A stretch of DNA of 64,000 nucleotides from Cryobacterium psychrotolerans. Lineage in GTDB: Bacteria; Actinomycetota; Actinomycetes; Actinomycetales; Microbacteriaceae. The translations under genes and the position numbers were made by a program. Shown one piece after another: positions 53,451 through 63,785 of the stretch; position 1 is the stretch's first letter, and each line of letters begins with the position of its first letter. The DNA lies in assembly GCF_900101115.1 (NCBI RefSeq), contig NZ_FNFU01000004.1, positions 62,001-126,000 on the forward strand, read 5' to 3'. The notes beneath the pieces were generated by a model. That model saw only the letters and a list, made by a program, of their open reading frames with translations. It ran no database searches and was not told the origin of the DNA.

Positions 53451-55940
53451 CTACAGTTTCTCGATCGGGGCGATCTTGATCAGCAGCTTTTTCGCGCCCG
53501 CCGTGTCGAATTGCACGTGCGCGATCCGCTTGGCACCGTCACCGGTGACCTGGTTGACGCGCCCGTCGCCGAAGTCGACGTGACGGATGCGGTCGCCGGC
53601 CGCCAGAGTGAGGTCGCCGTTGTCGCGCACTGTCCCGGTGACCCGGTTGGCCCACTCGGTCTTCGGCTTCGGCGCGGGCGGCAGGCCCGGCGGCGTGCCG
53701 TCCCGCTTGCCGAATCCGCCCCCGAAACCGTCCCGGCGGGCGTTCAGCGCGCGCGGCTGGGTTCCGCCGCGCGAGTTCGCCATGCCCGGCGACTGCTTCC
53801 AGTCGATCAGGTCGACCGGGATCTCCTGCAGGTAGCGGCTCGGCATCGCCACGTTGATGTCGCCGAACTGGGCCCTGGTCATCGCCAAAGACAGGTAGAG
53901 CCGCTGGCGGGCGCGGGTGATGCCCACGTAGAACAGCCGGCGTTCCTCGGCCGGTCCGCCCGGTTCGCCGGCGGACATCTGGTGCGGCAGCAGCCCCTCC
54001 TCGACCCCGGTGAGGAACACGGCCTCGTATTCGAGGCCCTTCGCGGTGTGCAGCGTCATCAGCGACACGGTCCCGGATGCGTCGTCGAGGTCGTCCGCGG
54101 CGGCCACGAGCGACACCTGGGTGAGGAAGTCGACCAGGCCGCTGTCGGGGTTCTCCCGGTTGAAGTCCTTCGTCTGGGCGACGAGTTCCTCGATGTTCTC
54201 CGCCCGGGCTTCGTCTTGCGGGTCGCGGCTGTTGCGGAGGCCGGCGAGCAGGGTGCTCCCGTCGAGCAGGAAGGTGAGCAGCTCCGAGACGTTCGCCGGG
54301 CCGGCCGGGCTGGCCGGGCTGGCCGGGTCGAGCTTGAGCGCGGCCTCGTCGAGCAGGGTGGACAACGCCAGGATGGCCCCGGTGACCTTCGGGCCGAGCC
54401 CCAGCGCGCCGGCGTTCCGCATGGCCTGCCGGAAGGTGATCTGGTTCGCCTCCGCGAAGCTGGCCAGCTGCGTTTCCGTGGCCGGGCCGATGCCGCGCTT
54501 GGGGGTGTTCAGGATGCGCCGCAGGGCCAGTTCGTCGACGGGGTTGGCGACCGAGATCAGGTAGGCGAGCGCATCCTTGATCTCGGCGCGTTCGTAGAAC
54601 TTGGTTCCGCCGACGACCCGGTACGGCACGGCGGCGCGCACGAGGATCTCTTCCAGCGCCCGGGTCTGGGCGTTGGTGCGGTAGAACACGGCCATGTCGC
54701 GGTAGGCCATCCCGGCCTGGTGGAGCACCGCGATCTCGTCGGCGACGAACTGGGCCTCGTCGTGGCCGGAGTACGCGGTGTAGCCGACGATCTTCTCGCC
54801 GTCGCCGCCCGCGCTCCACAGCTTCTTCTCTTTCCGGTCGAAGTTGTGGCCGATCACGGCGTTGGCTGCCGAGAGGATGTTCTGGGTCGAGCGGTAGTTC
54901 TGCTCGAGCAGGATTACCTTCGTGCCGGGGAAGTCGCGTTCGAACTCGCTGATGTTGCGGGTGTCCGCGCCGCGGAAGGCGTAGATCGACTGGTCGGAGT
55001 CGCCCACGACGGTGAGCGAGGCACCGGGGATCGCGCCCGTTGCGTCGCGCAGATTGCGCACGTGCACGCCGTCCGCTTCCATCTCCTCGGCCAGCTCCCG
55101 CGAGACCGGCCGGGTGAGCTCGCGGACGAGCGCGTACTGGGCATGGTTGGTGTCCTGGTATTCGTCGACCAGGAGGTGCCGGAACCGTCGCCGGTACAGC
55201 GCCGCCACGGCGGGGAAGGCGCGGAACAGGTAGACCGTCTCGCCGATCAGGTCGTCGAAGTCGAGGGCGCTGGCCGCGCGCAGCCGGCTCGTGTACTGCC
55301 GGAAGATCTCGACGAACATGACCTCCTGCGGGTCGCTCATGTTCGCGTTGCGGGCGTAGGAGTCGACATCCGCCAGCTCGTTCTTGAGCTTGGAGATTCT
55401 CGCGGACACGTTGCCGGGGGTGAAGCCGAGGGTGTCGGCGTCGAGGGACTTGATGATGCGTTTGAGGGTGACCTTGGTGTCGGCGGAGTCGTAGATGCTG
55501 AACGTGCTCGTCAGGCCCGCCTTCTCGGCCTCCCGGCGCAGGATGCGCACGCAGGAGGAGTGGAAGGTGGAGATCCACATTCCGTCGGCGCCCTGGCCGA
55601 GGATCGCCCTGACCCGGTCCCGCATCTCGGCGGCGGCCTTGTTGGTGAAGGTGATGGCCAGGATCTGGCTGGGCCAGGCCTCCCGGGTCTCGAGCAGGCT
55701 GGCGATGCGGCGGGTGAGCACGCTGGTCTTGCCCGAGCCGGCGCCGGCGATGATGAGCAGTGCGGGGCCGCGGTACTCGACGGCCTCGCGCTGCTGGGGG
55801 TTGAGCCCGTCGAGCAACGGGCTCCGGTATCTCTCTCCGCCGGCGGCACCCGGGCCGAAGCCGGGCCCGTCCATGATCACGGGCGTGGCAGTGGGGGCCG
55901 TGGTCGCGGGGGCGCTGTCCGGGGCTATGGGGGTCGTCAT
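53451..55940 (-). CDS. pcrA: UvrD/PcrA-type ATP-dependent DNA helicase
   Basis: The superfamily 1A helicase (829 aa from the ATG at 55940; a GTG at 55973 is the alternative) acts in excision repair and replication-fork restart. Motif I is AGAGSGKTS near residue 70, motif II DEYQDTN, motif III GDSDQSIYAFRG, and motif VI VGITRARQRLYLS. A variable C-terminal region (TUDOR-like, about 60 residues) closes it. A -10-like TAGAAT lies 10 nt before the ATG, which supports the shorter start. Confidence 0.93.
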   Translation of the reverse strand: MTTPIAPDSAPATTAPTATPVIMDGPGFGPGAAGGERYRSPLLDGLNPQQREAVEYRGPALLIIAGAGSGKTSVLTRRIASLLETREAWPSQILAITFTNKAAAEMRDRVRAILGQGADGMWISTFHSSCVRILRREAEKAGLTSTFSIYDSADTKVTLKRIIKSLDADTLGFTPGNVSARISKLKNELADVDSYARNANMSDPQEVMFVEIFRQYTSRLRAASALDFDDLIGETVYLFRAFPAVAALYRRRFRHLLVDEYQDTNHAQYALVRELTRPVSRELAEEMEADGVHVRNLRDATGAIPGASLTVVGDSDQSIYAFRGADTRNISEFERDFPGTKVILLEQNYRSTQNILSAANAVIGHNFDRKEKKLWSAGGDGEKIVGYTAYSGHDEAQFVADEIAVLHQAGMAYRDMAVFYRTNAQTRALEEILVRAAVPYRVVGGTKFYERAEIKDALAYLISVANPVDELALRRILNTPKRGIGPATETQLASFAEANQITFRQAMRNAGALGLGPKVTGAILALSTLLDEAALKLDPASPASPAGPANVSELLTFLLDGSTLLAGLRNSRDPQDEARAENIEELVAQTKDFNRENPDSGLVDFLTQVSLVAAADDLDDASGTVSLMTLHTAKGLEYEAVFLTGVEEGLLPHQMSAGEPGGPAEERRLFYVGITRARQRLYLSLAMTRAQFGDINVAMPSRYLQEIPVDLIDWKQSPGMANSRGGTQPRALNARRDGFGGGFGKRDGTPPGLPPAPKPKTEWANRVTGTVRDNGDLTLAAGDRIRHVDFGDGRVNQVTGDGAKRIAHVQFDTAGAKKLLIKIAPIEKL

Positions 55941-55950
55941 ATCACTGTCA

Positions 55951-55956
55951 ATTCTA
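55951..55956 (-). promoter_or_regulatory. Candidate -10 box for pcrA
   Basis: TAGAAT on the minus strand is 10 nt upstream of the ATG at 55940, so the transcript would have almost no leader. No LexA-type box is evident nearby. This is a pattern match only. Confidence 0.35.
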
Positions 55957-55982
55957 GGTGTTGCCTCCGACACGCGGCCGCG

Positions 55983-56987
55983 TCAGAGCTCGTCCCTGAC
56001 CATCACGGCGAGGTCGGGGTGGTCCACGAAGACCCCGTCGATCCCCGTGCGCATGATGGTCCGGAATTCCGTCAGCCAGTCGCCGTAGTCGGCCTTCAGC
56101 CTGCCCCGCCGGAACGACTTCGCCAGGAACCGGTTCTCGGGCCGCAGGGTCCAGCAGTAGATCTCCAGCCCGGCGGCGTGGGCCTGGTCGACGAGATCGG
56201 AGGCGCCGAGGACCCTCCCGGCCTCATCCGTCTCGAGGATGAGCGACTTGTCGACGCTGATGCCGTCGACCCGGCCGCTGAGCCCGTAGAGGCCCGCCCC
56301 GGTGAGGTAGTCGGCGTAATGCGGGGCCTTCGCCCCGAGCCGCGCCACCTGGTCGAACGGTTTGCCGCGCGCTTCGATGAGGTACACCCGTTTGCCGTAG
56401 ATGCCGCGGGCGTAGATCCCGTCGAGCACGCCCTGCTCGAAGCTCTCGATCGTGAGGCGCCCGTCGGCCCCGTTCCAGCCGGCCGCGTTCACCTCCTCGG
56501 CGAACAACTCGTCCAGGGGCAGGCCGATCGAGTCGAAGTAGGTAGCGTGCTTGATCTCGGCGACCATCCCGAAGGCCCGCTTCTCATGCTCGGCCGCCCG
56601 GTCGATGATCTCGAAAACGTCTCGCAGGCGCAGGATCGGGAACCGGCCGTCGAAGGTGGCGCTGCTCCGGCGGATCTCGGGGATCCGCTCCCGGGCGCGG
56701 AGGGTGCTGAGTTCCGGCCAGGTGAAGTCCTCGGTGAACCAGCCGGTGAGTTCCTTACCGTCGAGTAGCTTCGTCGCGCGCCGGTCCGCGAACTCGGCGC
56801 GGGAGGCGACATCCGTCGTGCCGGAGATCTCGTTTTCGTGCCGCACGACGAGCACGCCGTCGCGGGTGGCCACGATGTCCGGTTCGACCGCGTCCGCGCC
56901 GAGCGCGAAGGCCAGTTCGTAGGCGGAACGGGTGTGCTCCGGCCGGTAACCGCTCGCGCCTCGGTGGCCAATGACGATCGGTTTCAT
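55983..56987 (-). CDS. glpQ: Glycerophosphodiester phosphodiesterase GlpQ
   Basis: The 334-aa GDPD-family protein hydrolyses glycerophosphodiesters to glycerol-3-phosphate and an alcohol. The N-terminal GHRGASGYRPEHT carries the catalytic His and Arg. EPDIVATRDGVLVVRHE carries the metal-binding acidic residues and the second His. It lacks a signal peptide, so it is probably cytoplasmic. The size fits the longer GlpQ-type rather than the 250-aa UgpQ-type. Confidence 0.9.
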   Translation of the reverse strand: MKPIVIGHRGASGYRPEHTRSAYELAFALGADAVEPDIVATRDGVLVVRHENEISGTTDVASRAEFADRRATKLLDGKELTGWFTEDFTWPELSTLRARERIPEIRRSSATFDGRFPILRLRDVFEIIDRAAEHEKRAFGMVAEIKHATYFDSIGLPLDELFAEEVNAAGWNGADGRLTIESFEQGVLDGIYARGIYGKRVYLIEARGKPFDQVARLGAKAPHYADYLTGAGLYGLSGRVDGISVDKSLILETDEAGRVLGASDLVDQAHAAGLEIYCWTLRPENRFLAKSFRRGRLKADYGDWLTEFRTIMRTGIDGVFVDHPDLAVMVRDEL

Positions 56988-57024
56988 TCCCCAAGATTAG
57001 CCGCGCGACTGCCAGAATCGACGC

Positions 57025-57540
57025 GTGACCATCGTGATCGAACCCGCCACGCGCGTGCACCGCCGGGGCGGCTATCGCGCGCGCTACCTGGCCGGCCTGG
57101 CCGCGGTGGTGCTGGGCGTCGCCGCCACCAACCTGACGAGCACGTACAGCCTGTTTTTCCTTCTCCTCGGACCGGCGGTGCAGCTGACCGGCTGGCTGGT
57201 GCTCCCCGGCGCGCTCTGGCGGCGCCTCGTTGTGATCGTGCCCGGCCTGGTGGCCGGCCTGGTGCTCATCGGCGGGGCCGACTTCGCCGGGGCGTGGGTC
57301 GTGCTGCTGGCCGGCTGGCTCCTCGTGCGACACCGCCCGGCGCTGAGCTACCTCGCCGTGCTGCCCCTCGTCGTCACGGTCTTCCTGCTCAAGTTCACGC
57401 TGAGCGAGTACAGCCAAAACTGGCTGGGCCTGCTGATCGGCGCGATCGTGACCGTCGGCTGCGCCTGGGCGGCCGCCTGGCTGGCGTCAATTAGGCCCGT
57501 ACCGGGCATTTCCGAGCGGATGCCCAGCGTGTCTGAATAG
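57025..57540 (+). CDS. Integral membrane protein of unknown function
   Basis: The 171-aa product starts at GTG 57025 and has about six hydrophobic segments, with a basic N-terminus (RVHRRGGYRARY) that favours the inside. No known motif is recognised. It lies between divergent glpQ and the Bax-inhibitor gene, and its stop is 73 nt before that gene, so the two might be cotranscribed. Confidence 0.65.
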   Translation: MTIVIEPATRVHRRGGYRARYLAGLAAVVLGVAATNLTSTYSLFFLLLGPAVQLTGWLVLPGALWRRLVVIVPGLVAGLVLIGGADFAGAWVVLLAGWLLVRHRPALSYLAVLPLVVTVFLLKFTLSEYSQNWLGLLIGAIVTVGCAWAAAWLASIRPVPGISERMPSVSE

Positions 57541-57612
57541 AATCAACGTGGAACATCCCCCGGCGCCGACGTGGCGACGGCCGACACCCGACCGAATGTG
57601 AGCCAGGAAACC

Positions 57613-58419
57613 ATGGCAACCTCCAACCCCGCCTTCTCGCGCAACGCCGCCTTCGGCGCGCCCGGTGCGCTGGCCTCGACCAAGGTACTCTCGCCCACCG
57701 AACTGCAGGACCTGTACAACGCCCCCGCCGCGGGCGCCCAGGACACCGACCGGATGAGCTACGAAGACACCATCGCGAAGACGACGCTGAGCTTCGCGCT
57801 GCTGCTCGTGGCCGCCGCCGCGTCGTGGTTCCTCACGCCGAGCATGATGTTCCTGCCCATCCTCGGTGCGATCGTCGGCCTCGTGCTCGGCCTGGTCAAC
57901 ACGTTCAAGAAGGAGCCGTCCCCGGGACTCATCCTCGCCTACGCGGTCGCCGAGGGCCTCTTCGTCGGCGGCATCTCGGTGATCTTCGAGCAGCTCTACC
58001 CGGGCGTCGTCGTGCAGGCCGTGCTGGCCACCCTCGTCGTCGTCGGCGTGACGCTCGCCCTGTTCGCGAACGGCAAGATCCGCGCCTCGAAGAAGGCCAC
58101 CAAGGTCTTCATGATCGCGATGGTCGGCTACCTGGTGTTCTCGCTGGTCAACTTCGGCCTGGTCGCCTTCGGCGCCCTCGACAGCCCGTTCGGCCTGCGC
58201 AGCGCCGAGTTCATGGGCATCCCGCTCGGCCTGATCATCGGCGTCCTCGCCGTGATCATGGCCGCGTACTCCCTGGTGCTCGACTTCGACTTCATCCAGC
58301 GGGGCGTGAACAACCGCGCCCCCCGCAAGTTCGGCTGGTCCGGCGCCTTCGGCATCATGGTCACCGTCGTCTGGCTGTACGTGGAGCTGCTGCGCATCTT
58401 CGCGATCGCCCGCGACTAG
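57613..58419 (+). CDS. Bax inhibitor-1/YccA family membrane protein
   Basis: The product is 268 aa from the ATG at 57613 (AGGAAA 3-8 nt upstream; an earlier in-frame ATG-like start is unlikely). A polar N-terminal tail of about 55 residues precedes seven hydrophobic segments. It matches the actinobacterial YccA-like group (TEGLFVGGISVIFE-like segment near the middle, FDFIQRGVNNRAP near the end). The role is unclear, perhaps ion leak or membrane stress. It ends in a strong terminator. Confidence 0.85.
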   Translation: MATSNPAFSRNAAFGAPGALASTKVLSPTELQDLYNAPAAGAQDTDRMSYEDTIAKTTLSFALLLVAAAASWFLTPSMMFLPILGAIVGLVLGLVNTFKKEPSPGLILAYAVAEGLFVGGISVIFEQLYPGVVVQAVLATLVVVGVTLALFANGKIRASKKATKVFMIAMVGYLVFSLVNFGLVAFGALDSPFGLRSAEFMGIPLGLIIGVLAVIMAAYSLVLDFDFIQRGVNNRAPRKFGWSGAFGIMVTVVWLYVELLRIFAIARD

Positions 58420-58442
58420 CACCCCCGCAGGACAGACACGGC

Positions 58443-58474
58443 AGCACGGGCCGCCCCTCGGGGCGGCCCGTGCT
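58443..58474 (+). terminator. Strong terminator after the Bax-inhibitor-like gene
   Basis: A palindromic stem of about 15 bp (58443-58457 with 58460-58474, loop closing over CCTCGG) begins 24 nt after the stop and is followed by ACTTCC. It has very high GC and no T-tract. Confidence 0.75.
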
Positions 58475-58553
58475 ACTTCCCGTCCCGCTGCTTCCCCGCC
58501 CGGCAAGCTCGGCACCGCGGCGGCACGGCGGAGAGGTGGAGAGGCGGAGAGGC

Positions 58554-58775
58554 TCAGTCGACGGCTTCGACCTGGGTGCGGATGTAGCTCTGCTCCCCGG
58601 AGGACAGCCGCACGACACCCGAATCGGCCGGAGGAGCCGTGCCGGCGAGGGCGTACACGGCCGCCAGCGCGGCCGGGCTGAGCTGCGCAGCCAGGTCGGC
58701 GAGGATCTCGTGCTTGAAGGTGACGTCCAGCGGAGGCCACCACCGCTCGATCGGGGGAAGGCCGTTGCTGTTCAT
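58554..58775 (-). CDS. Small conserved hypothetical protein
   Basis: The 73-aa product follows a strong AAAGGAGG, 5 nt before the ATG at 58775. It is soluble, with an IERWWPPLD motif near residue 10 and a helical middle rich in alanine. It is convergent with the terminator of the Bax-inhibitor gene. It lies just downstream of the broken 2TM gene on the same strand. I do not recognise a named family. Confidence 0.6.
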   Translation of the reverse strand: MNSNGLPPIERWWPPLDVTFKHEILADLAAQLSPAALAAVYALAGTAPPADSGVVRLSSGEQSYIRTQVEAVD

Positions 58776-58871
58776 GTCAGCCTCCTTTCAGGGCGAATGC
58801 ATGCGGGACGCAGGGCGTGTAGGCGCGGGGCGCGAGGTGCAGCCGCGTAAGGCAGGGGATCGCCGCGGCGC

Positions 58872-59176
58872 TCAGCGCCCGCCGCGCAGTTCTCGATCGA
58901 TGTCGGATTCGGTGATCGGCCGACGGTAGAGGGTGTTCCAGGCGTCGAGCCGCAGCGCCAGGCCCCAGCCGGCGAGCACCCAGCCGGGCCAGAAGTAGCC
59001 CCTCCCGGTGACCGCCCAGACCCCGACCAGGAACGCGTTGACCACCACGTAAGGACGATGTCGCCGACGAGCTTGCGTTTTCTCTCCAGCCGCCGCCGGG
59101 CATCCGCGCGTTCGGGCGGCGGGGCACCGAAGTCGTCGGGCGGAAGGGGCCGTCCCGGTTCGGCATTCATCGACAT
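58872..59176 (-). pseudogene. 2TM-domain protein disrupted by a frameshift
   Basis: AGGAGG stands 8 nt before the ATG at 59176. The first part (about 40 residues, ending RKRKLVGDIVL) is in one frame. The typical 2TM continuation (YVVVNAFLVGVWAVTGRG, GYFWPGW) is in the -1 frame from about 59049. The junction needs one extra base, so a 1-bp deletion (or sequencing error) broke the gene. The intact product would be about 100 aa with two membrane helices. Confidence 0.75.
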
Positions 59177-59276
59177 GGAGCCACCTCCTGCAACCGACAC
59201 GGCGCATGTCATCTCCTCCGAAAGATACCCGCCCCGCGCCCCATCCACCATGCCCCGCTCACCACGCCCACAACAC

Positions 59277-59341
59277 CCGCCGAACTGTGAGTTTGGCACC
59301 TTCGTTGGGCTCGGGAAGGTGCCAAACTCACAGTTCGGCGG
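59277..59341. repeat. 65-nt perfect palindrome, unrelated sequence (copy F)
   Basis: A perfect 26-bp inverted repeat begins CCGCCGAACTGTGAG and surrounds a 13-nt loop: 26+13+26 = 65 nt, the same size as copies A-E but with no sequence similarity. It does not abut a stop codon. Removing the adjacent MITE would leave it about 60 nt after the guaA stop. Confidence 0.8.
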
Positions 59342-59371
59342 AGGGGACCAGAGGCCAGGGGCCAGAGGCCA

Positions 59372-59399
59372 GGGGGCCAGGGCTAGGGGGCCAGGGCTA
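59372..59399. repeat. 14-bp tandem duplication in a G-rich tract
   Basis: GGGGGCCAGGGCTA is repeated twice. The whole tract from 59351 is built of GGCCAGGG-like units. It directly borders the MITE-like element, whose TA flank is part of the second copy. Confidence 0.85.
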
Positions 59400-59537
59400 G
59401 GGCGTGTCTCCCAATTCGTTGGTGTGGGAACGATGCGCTCGTAGTACGCCGCTTCGCGGGCGATGCGCCACCTGCGCAGCGGCGCACCACCCGCGCAACT
59501 CAATTCCGCGCGAAGTCCGGCTTTGGGAGACACACCC
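59400..59537. mobile_element. MITE-like non-autonomous element near guaA
   Basis: The terminal inverted repeats GGGCGTGTCTCCCAA (59400-59414) and TTGGGAGACACACCC (59523-59537) match at 14 of 15 positions. TA flanks both ends, consistent with a TA target as used by IS630 or some IS5-family transposases. The 138-bp body has no ORF, so it is a non-autonomous derivative. It lies 7 bp downstream of the guaA stop codon. Confidence 0.7.
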
Positions 59538-59544
59538 TAGGGGG

Positions 59545-61124
<1,580 letters not shown>

Positions 61125-61128
<4 letters not shown>

Positions 61129-61562
61129 GGGCGTGCCTCCAGGGTGGCAGCGGATGCTTCCCGGTCAGCGAGGAAGGCCTCGACTTCCCGGGCCACCCTC
61201 ACCTCCAGGAAGAAGGACAGGGTGGGGATGATTCCGCCGAGGGCGATCAGCAGGAACCGGGTGAACGGCCAGCGCATCATGCTCCAGAGCTGGAAGTCGC
61301 TGAACAGGTAGAGCACGTAGAACCAGCCGTGCACGATCAGGATGCCGGTGCTCAGGTTCACGCCGGTGAGCGTGCCGGTCGGGGAGAAGGCGAGGAAGCC
61401 GTTCGGACCGCCGAGTTCGAGTTCGTGGCCGAAGGCGTACTTCACGAGCATCTCGGCACAGAGGAGCAGCAGAAAGACTCCGGTGATGACCGAGGAAATC
61501 TTGTAGAGCCGGAGAGCACCGGGGATCCTGGGAATGTCGGCGGGCTTCGGTTCGAGTGACAT
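61125..61562 (-). CDS. DUF3817 membrane protein
   Basis: The 145-aa protein has three membrane segments and the family pattern [20 protein letters not shown], then [10 protein letters not shown]. Its stop overlaps the guaA start (GTGA). This DUF3817-guaA pair is common in actinobacteria. The function is unknown. Confidence 0.85.
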
Positions 61563-61572
61563 GCGCCTAATT

Positions 61573-62343
61573 CTACGTGGCCGCCGCAGCGGCCTCGGCC
61601 TCGTCCCGTTCCCGCTCCCAGGCGTCCCTCACCAGCCGGTACCAGAGGAAGACCGCGAAGCCGGCGAAGACTGCCCACTCGAGCGCGTAGAAGATGTTGA
61701 GCCAGTTCAGCTCGACGTCGTCGCCGGGGACCGGGGAGTCGATCACGGTAAGGCCGTCGGCCGCGTCGGTGTCGACGAGGTATCCGGAGTACACGGGCTG
61801 CTCGGTGTACTCCGCCCAGAGGTTGAGCAGGGCGGCGGGCGACACCGTGGTCATCGTGTGCGGGTCCCGGCCGTCGCCCGGCACCTCGGGGGCTTCGGCC
61901 GGCACGAACCGGCCGGTGATCGTGGCCGCCTGGCCGGGGGCATCCGTCGCCAGCGCCGCCATCACCGCGCGGGCGTCGTCCTCGTCCGCGGCCCAGCCGC
62001 GGGCGACGGGGATGCTCGCCGAATCGGTGTCGGTCACGAAATGGCCGACCACCCAGAACCCGGAGGTTCCGCCGTTGAAGCGGTCACTGACCAGCTGGTC
62101 GTCGCCGGGCACGAAGGCGCCGCTCGCGCGCACCATCTGGCCGGTCGCCTTCGTCGGCGCCGCGCCGCCGGGCTGGACGACGTCCGCCAGCGGCAGCACC
62201 GTCTCGGTGGTGCGCTGCACAACCTCGCCGGAGTCGATCGCCCGCTCCAGCTGCCACTGGCCGAGGATCGCGAAGGCCGCCGCGACCCCGAGGGCCAGCA
62301 GCAGCGCCAGTACCCAGCGGGGGCGCATCATCATCCTGATCAC
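61573..62343 (-). CDS. SURF1 family cytochrome oxidase assembly protein
   Basis: The 256-aa protein has a transmembrane helix near each end (about 8-25 and 212-230) and the soluble SURF1 loop between. It probably helps insert heme a or assemble cytochrome aa3. GTG start overlapping the antiporter stop (GTGA). DUF3817 starts 10 nt downstream of its stop, so antiporter-SURF1-DUF3817-guaA form one transcription unit. Confidence 0.85.
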   Translation of the reverse strand: MIRMMMRPRWVLALLLALGVAAAFAILGQWQLERAIDSGEVVQRTTETVLPLADVVQPGGAAPTKATGQMVRASGAFVPGDDQLVSDRFNGGTSGFWVVGHFVTDTDSASIPVARGWAADEDDARAVMAALATDAPGQAATITGRFVPAEAPEVPGDGRDPHTMTTVSPAALLNLWAEYTEQPVYSGYLVDTDAADGLTVIDSPVPGDDVELNWLNIFYALEWAVFAGFAVFLWYRLVRDAWERERDEAEAAAAAT

Positions 62344-63782
62344 GTGTAGTCGCCCGGCCGTTCGCGTGTGTCCGGCTTCTGCTCGGTGTCCTCCGGCGGA
62401 AAGCGATCGGCAATGAAGTCGGCCATCGAGTCCGTCGGCGGCTCCCGCGGCTGGTCCGGTTTATCATCGGGGCCTCTGACCTGCTCGACCACCCGTTGCA
62501 CGGCGCGCTGCGTGCCGTGGTCGACTCCGGAGCCGATCTCGGCGGTCGCGGCCTCGACCAGGGCGATCTCCTCGACCAGCAGCGGATCCCGCGGCACCTT
62601 GCGCGGGTGCGCCTTCGGTTTCGTGCGCCGCAGGGCGGTGCCGATCCGCTCCGACCGCGCGGCGAAGAGCGGCCCGAGGATGGCCATCAGCAGCACGTAC
62701 AGGCCGGCGAACGGCTGCAGGCGCTCGTCCAGCCCGGCGCCGATGGACAGGGTCGCCAGGATCAGCGTGAACTCGCCGCGGTTCACGAGGATGGCCGCGG
62801 AGTTCAGGCCCTCGACCAGTCCCATCCGGTGCAGCCTGGCCAGCAGCAGCCCGGAGATGATATTCAGCGCAAACGTCATCACGACGGCGATCAGCACGAT
62901 GCCGATGACCGAGCCGAACTCGGCCATGTTCAGGGCGAGTCCGAAGTTGAGGAAGAAGAACGCGCCGAACACGTCGCGCAGCGGCACGGCGACCCGCTCG
63001 ATCTTGCCGCGGTAGGTGCTGGCGCCGAGGACGACGCCGATCAGGAACGCGCCGATCGCATCCGTCACCCCGATGATTTCGCCGATGCCGGCGAAGAGCA
63101 CGACCAGCCCGAAGAAGAGGATGGTGAACAGCTCGTCGTCTTTCGTGCGCACGAGCCGGGACACGACCCGGCCGCCCCAGCGCGCGAGCGAGAACATGAC
63201 GATCAGGAACAGGAAGGCGATGCTCAGCTGCAGCACGATCGGCCAGACCTCGGTCTTGCCGCTGAGCACGACGGACACGATGGCGAGGTAGATCGCGATG
63301 AAGATGTCGCCGACGACGGTGACGCCGAGGATCATCGGCGTTTCCTTGTTGGCCAGGCGCCGGAGCTCGATCAGCAGCTTGGTGATGATCGCGCTCGAGG
63401 AGGTGCCGGTCATCCCGGCGATGACGAGGGCTTCCCGGGTTCCCCAGCCGACCATCATTCCGAAGGCGAAGCCGAGTCCCATGTTGATCAGCACGTACGA
63501 GCCGCCGGAGATCAGGAGCTTGCCGGCGTTGTCGAAGAATTCCTCCTGGTCGAACTCGAGGCCGAGGCTGAACAGGAGCAGGATCAGGCCGAAGACGGCG
63601 ATCAGCTCGATATCGGCGGACTCGAAGTTGAGGGGGAACCACCCGGTGTGCGGGCTCGCCAGCAGGCCGACGATCATGTAAATCGGAATTGACGGAAGCC
63701 CGATCAGCTTCCCGAGACGCCCCAGGATGTAGGAAATGACGAGCAGGACGCCCAGGATGATGAGGTCTTCGCCGATATGCAT
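62340..63782 (-). CDS. Cation:proton antiporter, CPA2 (KefB-like)
   Basis: The 480-aa protein has about 12 helices followed by an 80-residue cytoplasmic tail. Family motifs are LGLEFD near residue 73 and GMTGTSSSAIITKLL near 125. It probably exchanges K+ for H+. A TrkA-C-type subunit lies 3 nt upstream and should control it. Its stop overlaps the SURF1 start (GTGA). Confidence 0.87.
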   Translation of the reverse strand: MHIGEDLIILGVLLVISYILGRLGKLIGLPSIPIYMIVGLLASPHTGWFPLNFESADIELIAVFGLILLLFSLGLEFDQEEFFDNAGKLLISGGSYVLINMGLGFAFGMMVGWGTREALVIAGMTGTSSSAIITKLLIELRRLANKETPMILGVTVVGDIFIAIYLAIVSVVLSGKTEVWPIVLQLSIAFLFLIVMFSLARWGGRVVSRLVRTKDDELFTILFFGLVVLFAGIGEIIGVTDAIGAFLIGVVLGASTYRGKIERVAVPLRDVFGAFFFLNFGLALNMAEFGSVIGIVLIAVVMTFALNIISGLLLARLHRMGLVEGLNSAAILVNRGEFTLILATLSIGAGLDERLQPFAGLYVLLMAILGPLFAARSERIGTALRRTKPKAHPRKVPRDPLLVEEIALVEAATAEIGSGVDHGTQRAVQRVVEQVRGPDDKPDQPREPPTDSMADFIADRFPPEDTEQKPDTRERPGDYT

Positions 63783-63785
63783 CGG

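Noticed and set aside
53511-56768. A 1085-codon open frame on the plus strand across pcrA and glpQ
   Set aside because: It is antisense to two genes with full motif sets; its composition (Arg, Gly, Asp, His, Val rich) is the usual mirror of high-GC codon bias.
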